64,000 bases of DNA, from assembly GCA_023639215.1 (NCBI GenBank), contig CP097899.1, positions 2,047,001 to 2,111,000 of the forward strand. The letters run 5' to 3'. How positions within the stretch are numbered: position 1 is the stretch's first letter; each line of letters opens with the position of its first letter. Below, piece after piece: positions 43,457-52,742 of the stretch. This DNA comes from Candidatus Pristimantibacillus lignocellulolyticus. GTDB taxonomy: Bacteria; Bacillota; Bacilli; Paenibacillales; Paenibacillaceae. Position numbers and translations under genes: made by a program. The notes under the pieces are model-generated. The model searched no databases. It saw only the letters and a list, made by a program, of their open reading frames with translations, and was not told where the DNA came from.

Positions 43457-44161
43457 ATGTTTTTGCGTAGCCTTGAGATTATGAATAAAACGAATATCAA
43501 TAACTATCCATTTACCATTCCAGCTATTAGAAGTTTAGGAGCACTACAATTTGAGAAAAACGTAACTTTCTTTGTAGGAGAGAATGGTTCAGGGAAGTCA
43601 ACGATACTTGAAGCAATAGCGTACCAGTGTGGCTTCAATACGGCAGGTGGAAGCAAGAATAACAGCTATGAGGTAGATGCTTCACACTCTGTGTTGGGTG
43701 ATCATATGCGGTTATCTTGGATGCCCAAAGTTACAAATGGTTTTTTTATGCGAGCAGAAACGTTCTACCATTTTGCTTCACACCTTGATACGATGCCGGA
43801 GAGTTTGCGACATTATGGTGGTCGCTCTTTACACGAACAATCACATGGAGAAGCATTTTTATCTCTATTCAGCCATCGATTTGGTAAACAGGCAATATAT
43901 ATATTGGATGAACCCGAAGCGGCTCTTTCACCTGCGAGACAGTTGGCACTATTACGAATTATTAGAGAGATGGAGAATGATACTCAGTTTATTATAGCTA
44001 CACATTCTCCAATCTTACTTGGCTATCCCAATGCACAAATACTGAATTTTGATGCGCAACCTGTACAGAATATTCGATATGAAGATACGCTGCATTATAT
44101 TATAACTAGACGTTTTCTTGAAAATAAAGATAAGGTATTAAGTGAAGTATTTGATGACTAA
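43457..44161 (+). CDS. AAA family ATPase, SMC/ABC-like
   Basis: A 234-residue stand-alone ATPase. Walker A is VGENGSGKST (residues 40-49), an ABC-like signature region is HEQSHGEAFLSLF, and Walker B is AIYILDEPEAALSP near 148-158 followed by FIIATHSPILL (H-loop). It lacks coiled coils and transporter domains. Relatives are single-domain predicted ATPases found widely in bacteria, with no proven role. Start ATG has AAGAGGTGATCAT upstream. Monocistronic. Confidence 0.82.
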   Translation: MFLRSLEIMNKTNINNYPFTIPAIRSLGALQFEKNVTFFVGENGSGKSTILEAIAYQCGFNTAGGSKNNSYEVDASHSVLGDHMRLSWMPKVTNGFFMRAETFYHFASHLDTMPESLRHYGGRSLHEQSHGEAFLSLFSHRFGKQAIYILDEPEAALSPARQLALLRIIREMENDTQFIIATHSPILLGYPNAQILNFDAQPVQNIRYEDTLHYIITRRFLENKDKVLSEVFDD

Positions 44162-44216
44162 TTCTCCAAGCTATAATTAATCAGATTCCCTAGATTATAA
44201 ATAGCTTGAATTCAAT

Positions 44217-44244
44217 ATATAAGTATATTATTATATACTTATAT
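44217..44244. promoter_or_regulatory. ArsR operator, perfect dyad
   Basis: ATATAAGTATAT and its complement ATATACTTATAT flank TATT, a perfect 12-bp inverted repeat 11 bases upstream of the arsR start. Operator function is inferred from position and symmetry. Confidence 0.7.
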
Positions 44245-44255
44245 AAAGGAGTGGG

Positions 44256-44567
44256 ATGATGGATAACGTACTATTAGAGAAACAACTAAAAGCTGTAGCA
44301 GATATTAATCGTTTGACATTACTTAGTTGCTTAAAGAAAGGCGAAGTCTGTGTATGTGACTTGGTTCCCGTACTAGATATATCGCAACCAGCAGTAAGCC
44401 AACATTTGAAAAAGTTAAAAGAAGCAGGAATTATTACGGAAAGAAAGCTTGGCACATGGAAACATTATCGTCTGGTGGAAGAACAAACAATAGTTATGCA
44501 ATCCATCTTATCTCAATTAGATGAAAGAGATGTATGTTCATGTGAGTCGGGGTGCGAAGCAAAGTGA
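44256..44567 (+). CDS. arsR: ArsR/SmtB family arsenic-responsive repressor
   Basis: A 103-residue winged-helix repressor, first gene of the arsenic operon. [30 protein letters not shown] contains the metalloid-binding Cys32 and Cys34 and the recognition helix. The C-terminal [12 protein letters not shown] adds three Cys that could form a second metalloid site. Arsenite or antimonite binding should release the operator at 44217-44244. Start ATG has AAAGGAGTGGG upstream. Its stop overlaps the arsenite transporter start. Confidence 0.9.
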   Translation: MMDNVLLEKQLKAVADINRLTLLSCLKKGEVCVCDLVPVLDISQPAVSQHLKKLKEAGIITERKLGTWKHYRLVEEQTIVMQSILSQLDERDVCSCESGCEAK

Positions 44568-45619
44568 GTAATAATGCAGGCAGTAAACAGTTGTCCGTAT
44601 TGGATCGTTACTTAACGTTATGGATTTTCATAGCAATGGTCGTCGGTGTAATCATTAGTCTACTCGTACCGAATGTTAATCATTTATTGGATACGGTGAC
44701 AGTAGGTTCAATAAATATCCCGCTAGCGATTGGACTTATGATCATGATGTATCCACCTCTTGCTAAAGTGAAGTATGAGGAAATGTGGAGAGTATTCAAG
44801 GATGTAAAGATACTTATTCTTTCCCTCGTTCAAAACTGGATATTAGGTCCATTTCTTATGTTTTTCTTAGCCATTCTTTTTTTACGTGACTATCCACAGT
44901 ATATGGCGGGCCTAATTATGATTGGCTTGGCTAGATGTGTTGCGATGGTAATTGTATGGAATGATTTAGCCAAAGGAGATAGAGAATACGTTGCAGGTTT
45001 AGTCGCATTTAATTCGATATTTCAAATATTCTTCTATCCAATATTAGCGGTACTGTTTCTTAATGTGATGCCTGGATGGTTTGGAATAGATAACTTCTCC
45101 ATTAGCATTTCAGTATGGGAAGTTGCGAAGAGTGTACTCATTTATTTGGGAATACCGTTCCTTGCCGGATTTCTAACTAGATATCTTTGCTTGAAGAAGA
45201 TGACAGAAGAACAGTACAAATATAAAGTACTGAATAAAATCTCTCCTTTAACGTTATTATCTTTACTATTTACGATTGTGATGATGTTTTCGCTTAAAGG
45301 TGAAACGATTGTTGAACTACCGCTAGATGCTGTGCGGATTGCTATCCCACTTATTATATACTTTATTATTATGTTTGCAGTATCGTTCTTTTCATCCTGT
45401 AAAATAGGTGCTAATTATCGAGTCACGGCTGCTTTATCATTCACAGCTGCTAGTAATAATTTTGAATTAGCGATCGCAGTAACGATTGCAGTGTTCGGAT
45501 TACATTCTGGAGCCGCATTCGCTGCAGTAATAGGACCGTTAGTTGAGGTACCGGTATTAATTTTACTTGTAGGTGTTGCGCTTCGCTGGAAACATAAATA
45601 CTTTCAAACTGAACGATGA
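44564..45619 (+). CDS. acr3: ACR3 family arsenite efflux permease
   Basis: A 351-residue membrane permease with ten predicted helices that exports arsenite. [27 protein letters not shown] carries the conserved Cys of ACR3 proteins, and [19 protein letters not shown] is the family's late signature. The frame is open from 44552, but GTG at 44564 overlaps the arsR stop (GTGA), favouring it. It is followed directly by arsenate reductase. Confidence 0.9.
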   Translation: MSNNAGSKQLSVLDRYLTLWIFIAMVVGVIISLLVPNVNHLLDTVTVGSINIPLAIGLMIMMYPPLAKVKYEEMWRVFKDVKILILSLVQNWILGPFLMFFLAILFLRDYPQYMAGLIMIGLARCVAMVIVWNDLAKGDREYVAGLVAFNSIFQIFFYPILAVLFLNVMPGWFGIDNFSISISVWEVAKSVLIYLGIPFLAGFLTRYLCLKKMTEEQYKYKVLNKISPLTLLSLLFTIVMMFSLKGETIVELPLDAVRIAIPLIIYFIIMFAVSFFSSCKIGANYRVTAALSFTAASNNFELAIAVTIAVFGLHSGAAFAAVIGPLVEVPVLILLVGVALRWKHKYFQTER

Positions 45620-45632
45620 AAGGAGAATTAAT

Positions 45633-46049
45633 ATGAAAACATTATATTTTTTATGTACGGGTAATTCATGTCGTAGTCAGATGGCCGAAGGTTGGGCTAG
45701 AAAGTATTTACCAGCTGATTGGGTCGTTAAAAGCGCGGGTATTGAAGCTCATGGTGTTAATCCAAAAGCGATTAAAGCTATGAATGAAGTAGGTATTGAT
45801 ATTACGAGTCAAACTTCCAATACAATTAATGAAGAGATTTTAAAGGCTGCGACATTAGTCGTTACATTATGTGGTGATGCTGCTGATAAATGTCCTTTAA
45901 CTCCAGCTAATGTTCAACGTGAACATTGGGGCTTTGATGATCCTGCCAAAGCTATCGGGACAGAAGAGGAGCAATGGAAAGTATTCCAATCAGTTAGAGA
46001 TGCAATTGCTGAGAGAATACAACAATTTGTGTTAGAACTTAAGTCATAA
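45633..46049 (+). CDS. arsC: Thioredoxin-coupled arsenate reductase
   Basis: A 138-residue ArsC of the low-molecular-weight phosphatase type. The phosphate loop CTGNSCR (Cys8-Arg14) binds arsenate, and the redox pair Cys80 and Cys87 (LCGDAADKC) relays electrons to thioredoxin, as in the pI258 enzyme. The frame extends upstream into acr3, but AAAGGAGAATTAAT places the start at ATG 45633. It reduces arsenate to arsenite for export by the adjacent ACR3 permease. Confidence 0.92.
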   Translation: MKTLYFLCTGNSCRSQMAEGWARKYLPADWVVKSAGIEAHGVNPKAIKAMNEVGIDITSQTSNTINEEILKAATLVVTLCGDAADKCPLTPANVQREHWGFDDPAKAIGTEEEQWKVFQSVRDAIAERIQQFVLELKS

Positions 46050-46107
46050 TGATGGTTTTATTACAATGATTGCTGTGAACTCAATGATATAGAGAAGGAG
46101 ACTATTT

Positions 46108-47448
46108 ATGAAAATAAAAATAAATAAGCCGATTAATCTATGTTGTTCATCGAATGTAAATGTAGCAACAAGTTGTTGTGATACATCCGAAGAGACATCT
46201 CCTCATAAAGATCTGCCTATTTTAATTGTTGGCGGTGGTCCTATTGGTTTAGCAGCTGCAGCCCAGTTAACGGTCAGACAACAAAACTTTATATTAATAG
46301 AAGCGGGTAATACGATTGCGCACAATGTGGAAACATGGCGTCATGTGCAATTATTTTCACCGTGGAAATATAATTTAGATGAAGCTGCAAAGATATTGCT
46401 GCAAGAAATGAATTGGAATGAGCCGTTAGAAGATGAGGTACCAACAGGCTCGCAATTAATTGAACAATACTTGACGCCATTATCGCAGCATAATCGTATT
46501 TCACCATATATTCAGACCAATTCTACAGTTATCTCCATAGCGAGAATGGATAACGATAGAATGAAGTCAATGGAACGAACTGTGCAACCATTTGAAGTCT
46601 ATGTAGAGAACAACGGTAAGATTTCAAGTGTTGTTGCTAGAGCAGTCATCGATGCATCTGGCACATGGGGAAATCCTAATCCCGCAAAGTCGAATGGAGT
46701 ATGGTTGCCATCGGAAAAGCAACTATTAGATGATATTGAGTATGGAATACCTAATATAGCGAAGGAAAAGTCATTGTATGCAGGTAGAAAAATTGCTGTT
46801 ATAGGTAGTGGTCATTCTGCAATAAATTCACTGATTCAACTTTGTGAAGTAATTAAGGAGTATCCAGATACAGTGATATATTGGCTTATTCGCAAAGAAA
46901 AAGTTGAACATGCATATGGTGGAGAAGAAAAAGATGAATTAATGGAACGTGGTAACCTTGGCAAACAGATACATGAATTAATAGATAGTGGTAAAGTAGA
47001 AGTTGTTAACCCATTTTTTGTGAACCAAATTGAACGAAGCGAGAAAATAATGATACACGGCACTTGGAAGGATGAAGTGGCAATACTATCTGGATTTGAC
47101 AGAGTAATAGTTAATACGGGAAGCAGACCTGATTATACTATGAATAGTGAATTAAGAATTGCCATTGATGCTGCTACGGAAAGTGTATCATCACTTGCTA
47201 ATCTTATAGATCCTAATATGCATAGTTGCGGAACTGTACCAGCTCATGGAGAACAGTTACTACGTCATCCTGAGGATAACTTTTATATTGTGGGATCAAA
47301 AAGTTACGGTAGAGCACCTACTTTCTTGATGGCAACAGGCTATGAACAAGTCCGTTCTATTACTGCCTATTTATGTGGAGATATAGAGGGTTCACAGCAA
47401 CTTCAATTGGAGTTACCAGCAACTGGAGTTTGTTGTCTAAATCCATAG
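46108..47448 (+). CDS. ArsO-like flavin-dependent monooxygenase of the arsenic operon
   Basis: A 446-residue FAD/NAD(P) oxidoreductase. A Cys-rich N-terminal extension (NLCCSSNVNVATSCCD, with two Cys pairs) precedes the FAD motif VGGGPIGLAAAAQL. A second Rossmann motif AVIGSGHSAINSL binds NAD(P)H. The protein ends GVCCLNP, a third Cys pair. Relatives in ars operons are called ArsO, a proposed flavin monooxygenase acting on arsenicals; biochemical proof for the family is limited. The Cys pairs could bind arsenite. Start ATG has AGAAGGAGACTATTT upstream; last gene of the operon. Confidence 0.78.
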   Translation: MKIKINKPINLCCSSNVNVATSCCDTSEETSPHKDLPILIVGGGPIGLAAAAQLTVRQQNFILIEAGNTIAHNVETWRHVQLFSPWKYNLDEAAKILLQEMNWNEPLEDEVPTGSQLIEQYLTPLSQHNRISPYIQTNSTVISIARMDNDRMKSMERTVQPFEVYVENNGKISSVVARAVIDASGTWGNPNPAKSNGVWLPSEKQLLDDIEYGIPNIAKEKSLYAGRKIAVIGSGHSAINSLIQLCEVIKEYPDTVIYWLIRKEKVEHAYGGEEKDELMERGNLGKQIHELIDSGKVEVVNPFFVNQIERSEKIMIHGTWKDEVAILSGFDRVIVNTGSRPDYTMNSELRIAIDAATESVSSLANLIDPNMHSCGTVPAHGEQLLRHPEDNFYIVGSKSYGRAPTFLMATGYEQVRSITAYLCGDIEGSQQLQLELPATGVCCLNP

Positions 47449-47460
47449 TATAAATTTAGT

Positions 47461-47494
47461 AAAACACCAACTACTATAATAGTTGGTGTTTTGT
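47461..47494 (+). terminator. Terminator of the arsenic operon
   Basis: AAAACACCAACTA and TAGTTGGTGTTTT form a perfect 13-bp stem with a short loop, 12 bases after the stop codon. Confidence 0.88.
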
Positions 47495-47575
47495 TATGAT
47501 AAGGATATTAAATGCCATTGACGAGTCTTTCGAGAAAGTCAGATAACACTGACCACAAGTTGGAAAGGAGTCTTC

Positions 47576-48421
47576 ATGCATAGCTATAGTTTTCTTGAAC
47601 ATCTCATGTTTCCACGAACATCTCTTAATAGGCAGAAGCTCAAGCGAGAATTAAAAGGGAAGACGGTACTTATCACTGGAGCAAGTTCTGGAATTGGCGA
47701 GCAACTTGCTTATATGTTAGCTGATATAAAGGTTCAACTCATCCTTGTAGCTAGACGCGAAGATAAGCTTCAATCAATGAAGCGGAAAATTGAGATGAAA
47801 GAGGCTACGGTCAAAATATTGTCAGCAGATCTAAGAAATAAAGAAGATACTGAGCGGGTAATAACCGTTCTGAATCTGTTGCCAGATGGGCTGGATATCT
47901 TTATTAGTAATGCTGGACATTCGATTAGACGACCAATTCTTCAATCATTGAAACGATACCATGATTTTACGCGAACGATGGCAATCAATTATTTTGCTCC
48001 TGTGGAGCTCATACTATCGATTCAGCCGCTCCTTGAGCAGAAGCAAGGACATATTATTAATATTTCAACGATCAATACAATGTTGTACCCATTCCCTCAC
48101 TGGGCGGCCTATCAATCATCAAAAGCTGCTTTTGACATCTGGCTAAGGTCTGCTGCTCCCGAACTCAACAACTGTGGGATTTCAACCACATCGATCTATC
48201 TTCCTTTAGTTAGAACACCTATGATAGTACCAACCGTATCTTATGAAAAGTCTCCTGCCATGTCTCCACAACATGCGGCAGCGATCATATGTAATTGTAT
48301 GTATACAAAGAAGAAAACATATAAACCATGGTGGTTAATTATTGGACAGCTTTCCTCTGTTCTGTTTAGTAGATGGTTGGAAACTTACATTTCAATCAAG
48401 GTGAAGAAAAAAGGGGGATAG
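47576..48421 (+). CDS. SDR family oxidoreductase paired with an acyl-CoA ligase
   Basis: A 281-residue SDR. TGASSGIG (cofactor), VARRED (NADP preference), SNAGHSIRRP and YQSSK (catalytic Tyr/Lys) are all present. The N-terminal 30 residues precede the Rossmann fold, and the tail after residue 245 is hydrophobic and basic (WWLIIGQLSSVLFSRW, then VKKKGG), suggesting membrane association as in lipid-metabolising SDRs. It is separated by 3 bases from the following AMP-forming ligase, so they form one unit. An acyl or keto-acyl substrate is inferred. Confidence 0.82.
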   Translation: MHSYSFLEHLMFPRTSLNRQKLKRELKGKTVLITGASSGIGEQLAYMLADIKVQLILVARREDKLQSMKRKIEMKEATVKILSADLRNKEDTERVITVLNLLPDGLDIFISNAGHSIRRPILQSLKRYHDFTRTMAINYFAPVELILSIQPLLEQKQGHIINISTINTMLYPFPHWAAYQSSKAAFDIWLRSAAPELNNCGISTTSIYLPLVRTPMIVPTVSYEKSPAMSPQHAAAIICNCMYTKKKTYKPWWLIIGQLSSVLFSRWLETYISIKVKKKGG

Positions 48422-48424
48422 AAC

Positions 48425-49954
48425 ATGAGAATATATAAGCTTTTCTATATATTTTATAACATTAAACTTTTTTCCCCTGTAGCGATCTTTCGATTATTTA
48501 ATAACATTAATAAATACGGTGTTAACCTAATAGCACTGCTTTCTTTCTCTGCAAAAACATACGGTGACAGAATGGCTATTGCCGATGAGCAAGAGACGTT
48601 AACGTATCATCAATTGTTCACTCAATCCAAGCAACTATCGTTAACTATGCGAGAATATTTTGAGCTTACAAAGGGCAAAAAGGTCGGTATTTTGTGTAGA
48701 AACCATACTTCATTAGTTAAAGCTATTTATGCAGTTTCATATTCAGGTGCCGATCTCTATCTATTAAATACAGACTTAAGTAAGGATCAGCTACATAATC
48801 TACTGGATCGTAAAGATTTTGACCTCCTTATCTATGATCACGAGTTTAGTTTAATCGTTGAACAATCCACATACAACAAAGCCAAACTGCTAAGTTATGA
48901 TGAAAAATTACCAGCCATTAATAATTTACAGTCTAAGTATAATCACAATCATAATATCCGTACTAGCTCAGGTAAATTAGTCATATTAACTGGTGGAACG
49001 ACAGGAAATGCGAAAGAAGCATTACATAAGCCATCCCTATTCAACTATTTAGACCCGTTTGTCGCGTTACTTTCAAGGCTGAAACTTATTAAGTACGATA
49101 ATGTATATATTGCTACACCTATATTTCATGGATATGGAATAGCGATTTTGCTTATGTTTGGAGCTATAGGAAAGAAAGTCATTATCGAGCGTAAGTTCAA
49201 TGCCGAGCGAGCATGTGAGTTAATTAGCAAGCAACAGGTACAAGTGATATCAGTTGTTCCACTTATGTTACATAAAATGTTGATGACTAACGCTGAGGCA
49301 CTTAAATCTCTTACATGTATTGTGTCAGGCAGCGCAGAGCTTAATCCAAAGTTAGTCAAAGTAACGATTAATCAATTAGGAAATGTATTATACAATTTGT
49401 ATGGAACCTCTGAAGCAGGCTTAACTGTTATTGCAAAGCCAGAGGATCTAGTCTATTCCCCTAATACGATAGGTAGGAAAATAGAGGGCGTTCCGTTGAA
49501 GATTTTAGATGAGCGATATAGGGAAGTGGCAACTGGTACAGTAGGACAACTGTGTATTCGTAATAAATTTAGTAGAGGAAGTGGCAATTCATCTTGGATT
49601 GAGACGGGTGATCTAGGTTATCAAGATGAGAGAGGTTATTACTTCTTAAGTGGCAGAGTAGACAGTATGATCGTTTCGGGGGGAGAGAATGTCTATCCAT
49701 TTGAAGTAGAGCAAATCTTGCTTACGCACCCCGACGTAGAAACTGCGGCATTAGTTGGCATTAGCGACGAGCAATTTGGTCAACGGTTGAGGGCTTATGT
49801 TCAGTTGATCCCTTATGCTGCAATGACAACAGAGGAGTTACAAGTTTGGTTACGCTCGAGGTTAGCACGGTTTCAGATTCCGAAGGAAATTATCTTTGTT
49901 GAAGAAATGCCCTATACAGCTATTGGGAAGCTGGATAAAAAGCAATTGCAATAA
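48425..49954 (+). CDS. AMP-dependent acyl-CoA synthetase/ligase
   Basis: A 509-residue adenylate-forming enzyme. The N-terminal 35 residues are hydrophobic and aromatic. Core motifs: A3 LVILTGGTTGNAKEA (Thr-Gly-rich loop with TGG for TSG), A5 YGTSEAG, A7 TGDLGY, A8 GRVDSMIVSGGENVYPFEVE and A10 AIGKLDKKQL with the catalytic Lys. It resembles FadD-like long-chain acyl-CoA ligases. Coupled to the upstream SDR, it may activate a fatty acid for reduction or modification; no carrier protein or condensing enzyme is nearby. Start ATG follows AAAAGGGGG. Confidence 0.85.
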   Translation: MRIYKLFYIFYNIKLFSPVAIFRLFNNINKYGVNLIALLSFSAKTYGDRMAIADEQETLTYHQLFTQSKQLSLTMREYFELTKGKKVGILCRNHTSLVKAIYAVSYSGADLYLLNTDLSKDQLHNLLDRKDFDLLIYDHEFSLIVEQSTYNKAKLLSYDEKLPAINNLQSKYNHNHNIRTSSGKLVILTGGTTGNAKEALHKPSLFNYLDPFVALLSRLKLIKYDNVYIATPIFHGYGIAILLMFGAIGKKVIIERKFNAERACELISKQQVQVISVVPLMLHKMLMTNAEALKSLTCIVSGSAELNPKLVKVTINQLGNVLYNLYGTSEAGLTVIAKPEDLVYSPNTIGRKIEGVPLKILDERYREVATGTVGQLCIRNKFSRGSGNSSWIETGDLGYQDERGYYFLSGRVDSMIVSGGENVYPFEVEQILLTHPDVETAALVGISDEQFGQRLRAYVQLIPYAAMTTEELQVWLRSRLARFQIPKEIIFVEEMPYTAIGKLDKKQLQ

Positions 49955-49986
49955 TAGATAAGATAAACTAAATAGTGATGTTGAAG

Positions 49987-50036
49987 AAAAGTCTATTCGC
50001 GGTCATATTATGATCCTGTAATAGACTTTTATTTTA
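49987..50036 (+). terminator. Terminator of the SDR/ligase operon
   Basis: AAAAGTCTATT (49987-49997) and AATAGACTTTT (50020-50030) enclose an inner GGTCATA/TATGATC stem, followed by ATTTTAT. Confidence 0.8.
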
Positions 50037-50109
50037 TCTTTATTTTATGGAAAATTAAAAATAACAAATTTTGATACTCATTTGATGGTTTTTTACTGTT
50101 ATATATTAT

Positions 50110-50140
50110 ATATCTGTTATATAATAGATATAACAGATAT
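50110..50140. promoter_or_regulatory. 31-bp dyad, orphan operator
   Basis: ATATCTGTTATAT and its exact complement ATATAACAGATAT flank AATAG. Downstream at 50146 is GAGGTG and an 11-codon frame starting at 50158 (MFSYFYLKYRN), after which no gene continues. It looks like the control region of a gene that was deleted or decayed. The rest of 50190-50441 shows nothing clear. Confidence 0.5.
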
Positions 50141-50441
50141 ACAATGAGGTGTTGTGATGTTCTCTTATTTTTATCTCAAATATAGGAATTGATTTTGGCT
50201 TATAAAGTTTATCTTGTTCGGATCGTTAGCGGTTTCCAAGTTGTAATATGCTGAGAAGAGCAGAAAATAGAACTTAAAAGAAGTAAACCATTAGTTGATT
50301 AAATCCACTGAAGTACACGAATACTCGTTAGTATTACATTAAGTAATGAACTAATATGTAAATAGAAGATTATGCTTCCGAAGTAACTTTTCGAGGAGTA
50401 GAAGTTGCAATAATTACACGAAAAGTTGTAGGAGGGATACG

Positions 50442-51548
50442 ATGCAAAACTTTCAATTCTCCAGTATCTTTGTACAAAGAAGAAAAGAGATGGGCGTTAC
50501 GCAACAACAGGTAGCGGGGTATGTCGGAGTATCAAAGGCTGCAGTTTCAAAGTGGGAGCAAGGATCAAGTTATCCCGATATTACCCTGCTTCCAAAGTTA
50601 GCGACGTATTTCAACATCTCCATTGATGCCTTACTTGGCTACGAACCGCAAATGACAAAGGAACATATCCAGAATGTATATGCACAATTGGCAAAGAAAT
50701 TTAGCGAACAACCTTTTGAGCAGGTTCAGTTAGAAATAGAAGAATTACTTTCAGAATATTACGCATGTTTTCCATTAATATTACAGATGGCTCAACTGTA
50801 CTTGAATTATTACCAGACTTCAGAAGATCCACCTAAGATATTAGAACGAGTTTTACTGCTATGTGAACGAGTTATTGCATTAAGTAACGATTATAAACTT
50901 GCACATGAAGCAGAAATGATCATGGCTTATGTGATGTTACTTACAGGCAAACCTGAAGAAGTACTTCTTATTTTAGGAGATGACGTTAGCGTGCACTATG
51001 GTAAAGAGCAGCTTATTGCTACAGCATTAGGTATGACTGGTCAAACCGAGAGAGCAAAAGAAATAATGCAAGTCAGTATGTATCAATATATGCTCGGTAC
51101 AATTTCCAGCGCTACCGAAAGCTTATTAATGGAAACAGATAATATTAAACACTATGATGAAACGGTGCATCGGATTGAAGCGATGCTAGAGCTATTTCAA
51201 GTAAAACAGTTGAATATTAATGCTGGATTAGTTTTTTATTTGAAGGCGGCAATGGGTTATATTATGCAGCAGAGAAATGATAAAGCATTAGAGATGGTCA
51301 GAAAGTATTATCGAAGCTGTTGTGATATTGAGTTCCCACTTACACTCCGTGGAGATAAATATTATTACTTACTAGATGAATGGATTGATAGAAATATTAA
51401 TCTAGGTTCACAAGCACCTCGTGATGAGATGTCCATTAAGAAAGATTTGCTTGGTAGTATAAGTAATTCACCTCTATTCGAAAGCTTGAAAGACGATGAG
51501 GAATTTACAGCGATAGTCGCTAATTTGAAGCATTATTTGAAACTATAA
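50442..51548 (+). CDS. XRE family regulator with helical-repeat domain
   Basis: A 368-residue protein. Residues 8-70 are an XRE helix-turn-helix (RRKEMGVTQQQVAGYVGVSKAAVSKWEQGSSYPDITLLPKLATYF). Residues 80-368 are helical and resemble a TPR-like array, as in peptide-responsive (RNPP-like) or ABC-linked regulators. It lies 94 bases upstream of a yxlEFG-like ABC operon that it probably controls. Start ATG has TAGGAGGGATACG upstream. The ligand, if any, is unknown. Confidence 0.82.
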   Translation: MQNFQFSSIFVQRRKEMGVTQQQVAGYVGVSKAAVSKWEQGSSYPDITLLPKLATYFNISIDALLGYEPQMTKEHIQNVYAQLAKKFSEQPFEQVQLEIEELLSEYYACFPLILQMAQLYLNYYQTSEDPPKILERVLLLCERVIALSNDYKLAHEAEMIMAYVMLLTGKPEEVLLILGDDVSVHYGKEQLIATALGMTGQTERAKEIMQVSMYQYMLGTISSATESLLMETDNIKHYDETVHRIEAMLELFQVKQLNINAGLVFYLKAAMGYIMQQRNDKALEMVRKYYRSCCDIEFPLTLRGDKYYYLLDEWIDRNINLGSQAPRDEMSIKKDLLGSISNSPLFESLKDDEEFTAIVANLKHYLKL

Positions 51549-51642
51549 GTCAGGTTTAGAAAAGTTGATTATGCTTACGATGTGATTTTTCATTTGCGAG
51601 AAGATTATCTAGATGAAAATGAAAAGTTTAGGAGGAATTATT

Positions 51643-51843
51643 ATGCAAGAACTTATGGATATCCCTTGGGCTCTGATTGCCCCAGTGCTTGTCATTCAGC
51701 TTATCCTTATGGTCGTTGCGCTTATTGATTTACTGAAAATTCATGCAACGAGAGGTCCGAAATGGTTATGGTTAGTGATCATTATTGTAGGAACTTTATT
51801 TGGATCTATTGCTTACTTTATCGTAGGGAGAAAACAATCATGA
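51643..51843 (+). CDS. Small membrane protein with PLDc_N domain (YxlE-like)
   Basis: A 66-residue protein with two membrane helices (about 8-30 and 42-60) separated by KIHATRGPKWLW, the signature of the phospholipase D N-terminal (PLDc_N) membrane domain. YxlE of B. subtilis has this form and is encoded just before an ABC ATPase/permease pair, where it modulates SigY. TTAGGAGGAATTATT sets the ATG at 51643, although the frame is open from 51613. Its stop overlaps the ATPase start (ATGA). Confidence 0.8.
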   Translation: MQELMDIPWALIAPVLVIQLILMVVALIDLLKIHATRGPKWLWLVIIIVGTLFGSIAYFIVGRKQS

Positions 51844-52742
51844 GTTTACTTCGAGTAGAAAACCTCACCAAAAATTATGGAATCAACACTGTAGTTAATA
51901 ATGTTAGCTTTACGATAGAACCATTTACTTCAACGGCGCTTATTGGTCCGAACGGAGCGGGAAAAACAACGACAATGTCGATGATTACAGGATTATTGCA
52001 TCCTAGCAGTGGGAAAGTAATGATTGAAGGCAGTAAAGATATCCGTGAAGCTATCGGATTTCTGCCACAATACCCGCAGTTTTATCCGTGGCTCTCAGCG
52101 CTAGAATATGTGGAAATGGTAGCCAATCTAAGTGGTGTAGCTGCGAAAGAAATTAGAGCTCGCAGTATGAAGACACTAGAGTATGTTGGACTTGGTAAAG
52201 TCGTTCACAAAAAGACATCAACATTTTCAGGAGGGATGAAGCAAAGATTAGGAATTGCACAAGCAATAGTACACGAACCTAAACTTCTCCTATTAGATGA
52301 ACCTGTATCGGCTCTAGATCCGATTGGTAGACAGGAAGTTATGGATTTATTGAAGGAAATTCAGCAAGAAACGACGATTCTTTACTCTACGCATATATTG
52401 CATGATGCTGAGAAAATGACAGACCAAGTGCTGTTCTTGAAGGAAGGAAAGCTAGTTGAGCAAGGTTCTTTAACGGACATTCAACGAAAATATGCAGAGT
52501 CTAAATATTTGATACAGTTTGCTAGTGAGCAGTCAGCGACGTCGTTCTGCAAGAGTACGAATGGAGACTTAGAACAGCAAGGTGTGTACGTATATGTCAA
52601 TGCCAGTGAACAATTCCCATCTATTTCAGCTGTCATGCAACAATTACTTACTACACAAACTGATATTGTAAAGGTCGAGCGTGTCGTAGCTAGCTTAGAT
52701 CAAATCTTTATGAAGGTGGCTGGTGTAAGTGAGGCAATTTAA
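51840..52742 (+). CDS. ABC transporter ATP-binding protein (YxlF-like)
   Basis: A 300-residue ATPase: Walker A GPNGAGKTT near residue 39, signature TFSGGMKQRLGIA, Walker B LLLLDEPVSALDP and H-loop YSTHIL, with a C-terminal extension of about 80 residues. The frame is open further upstream, but the ATG at 51840 overlaps the PLDc_N gene stop and yields a normal N-terminus MSLLRVENLTKNYG. It pairs with the permease whose GTG lies 14 bases before its stop. The exported substrate is unknown. Confidence 0.87.
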   Translation: MSLLRVENLTKNYGINTVVNNVSFTIEPFTSTALIGPNGAGKTTTMSMITGLLHPSSGKVMIEGSKDIREAIGFLPQYPQFYPWLSALEYVEMVANLSGVAAKEIRARSMKTLEYVGLGKVVHKKTSTFSGGMKQRLGIAQAIVHEPKLLLLDEPVSALDPIGRQEVMDLLKEIQQETTILYSTHILHDAEKMTDQVLFLKEGKLVEQGSLTDIQRKYAESKYLIQFASEQSATSFCKSTNGDLEQQGVYVYVNASEQFPSISAVMQQLLTTQTDIVKVERVVASLDQIFMKVAGVSEAI

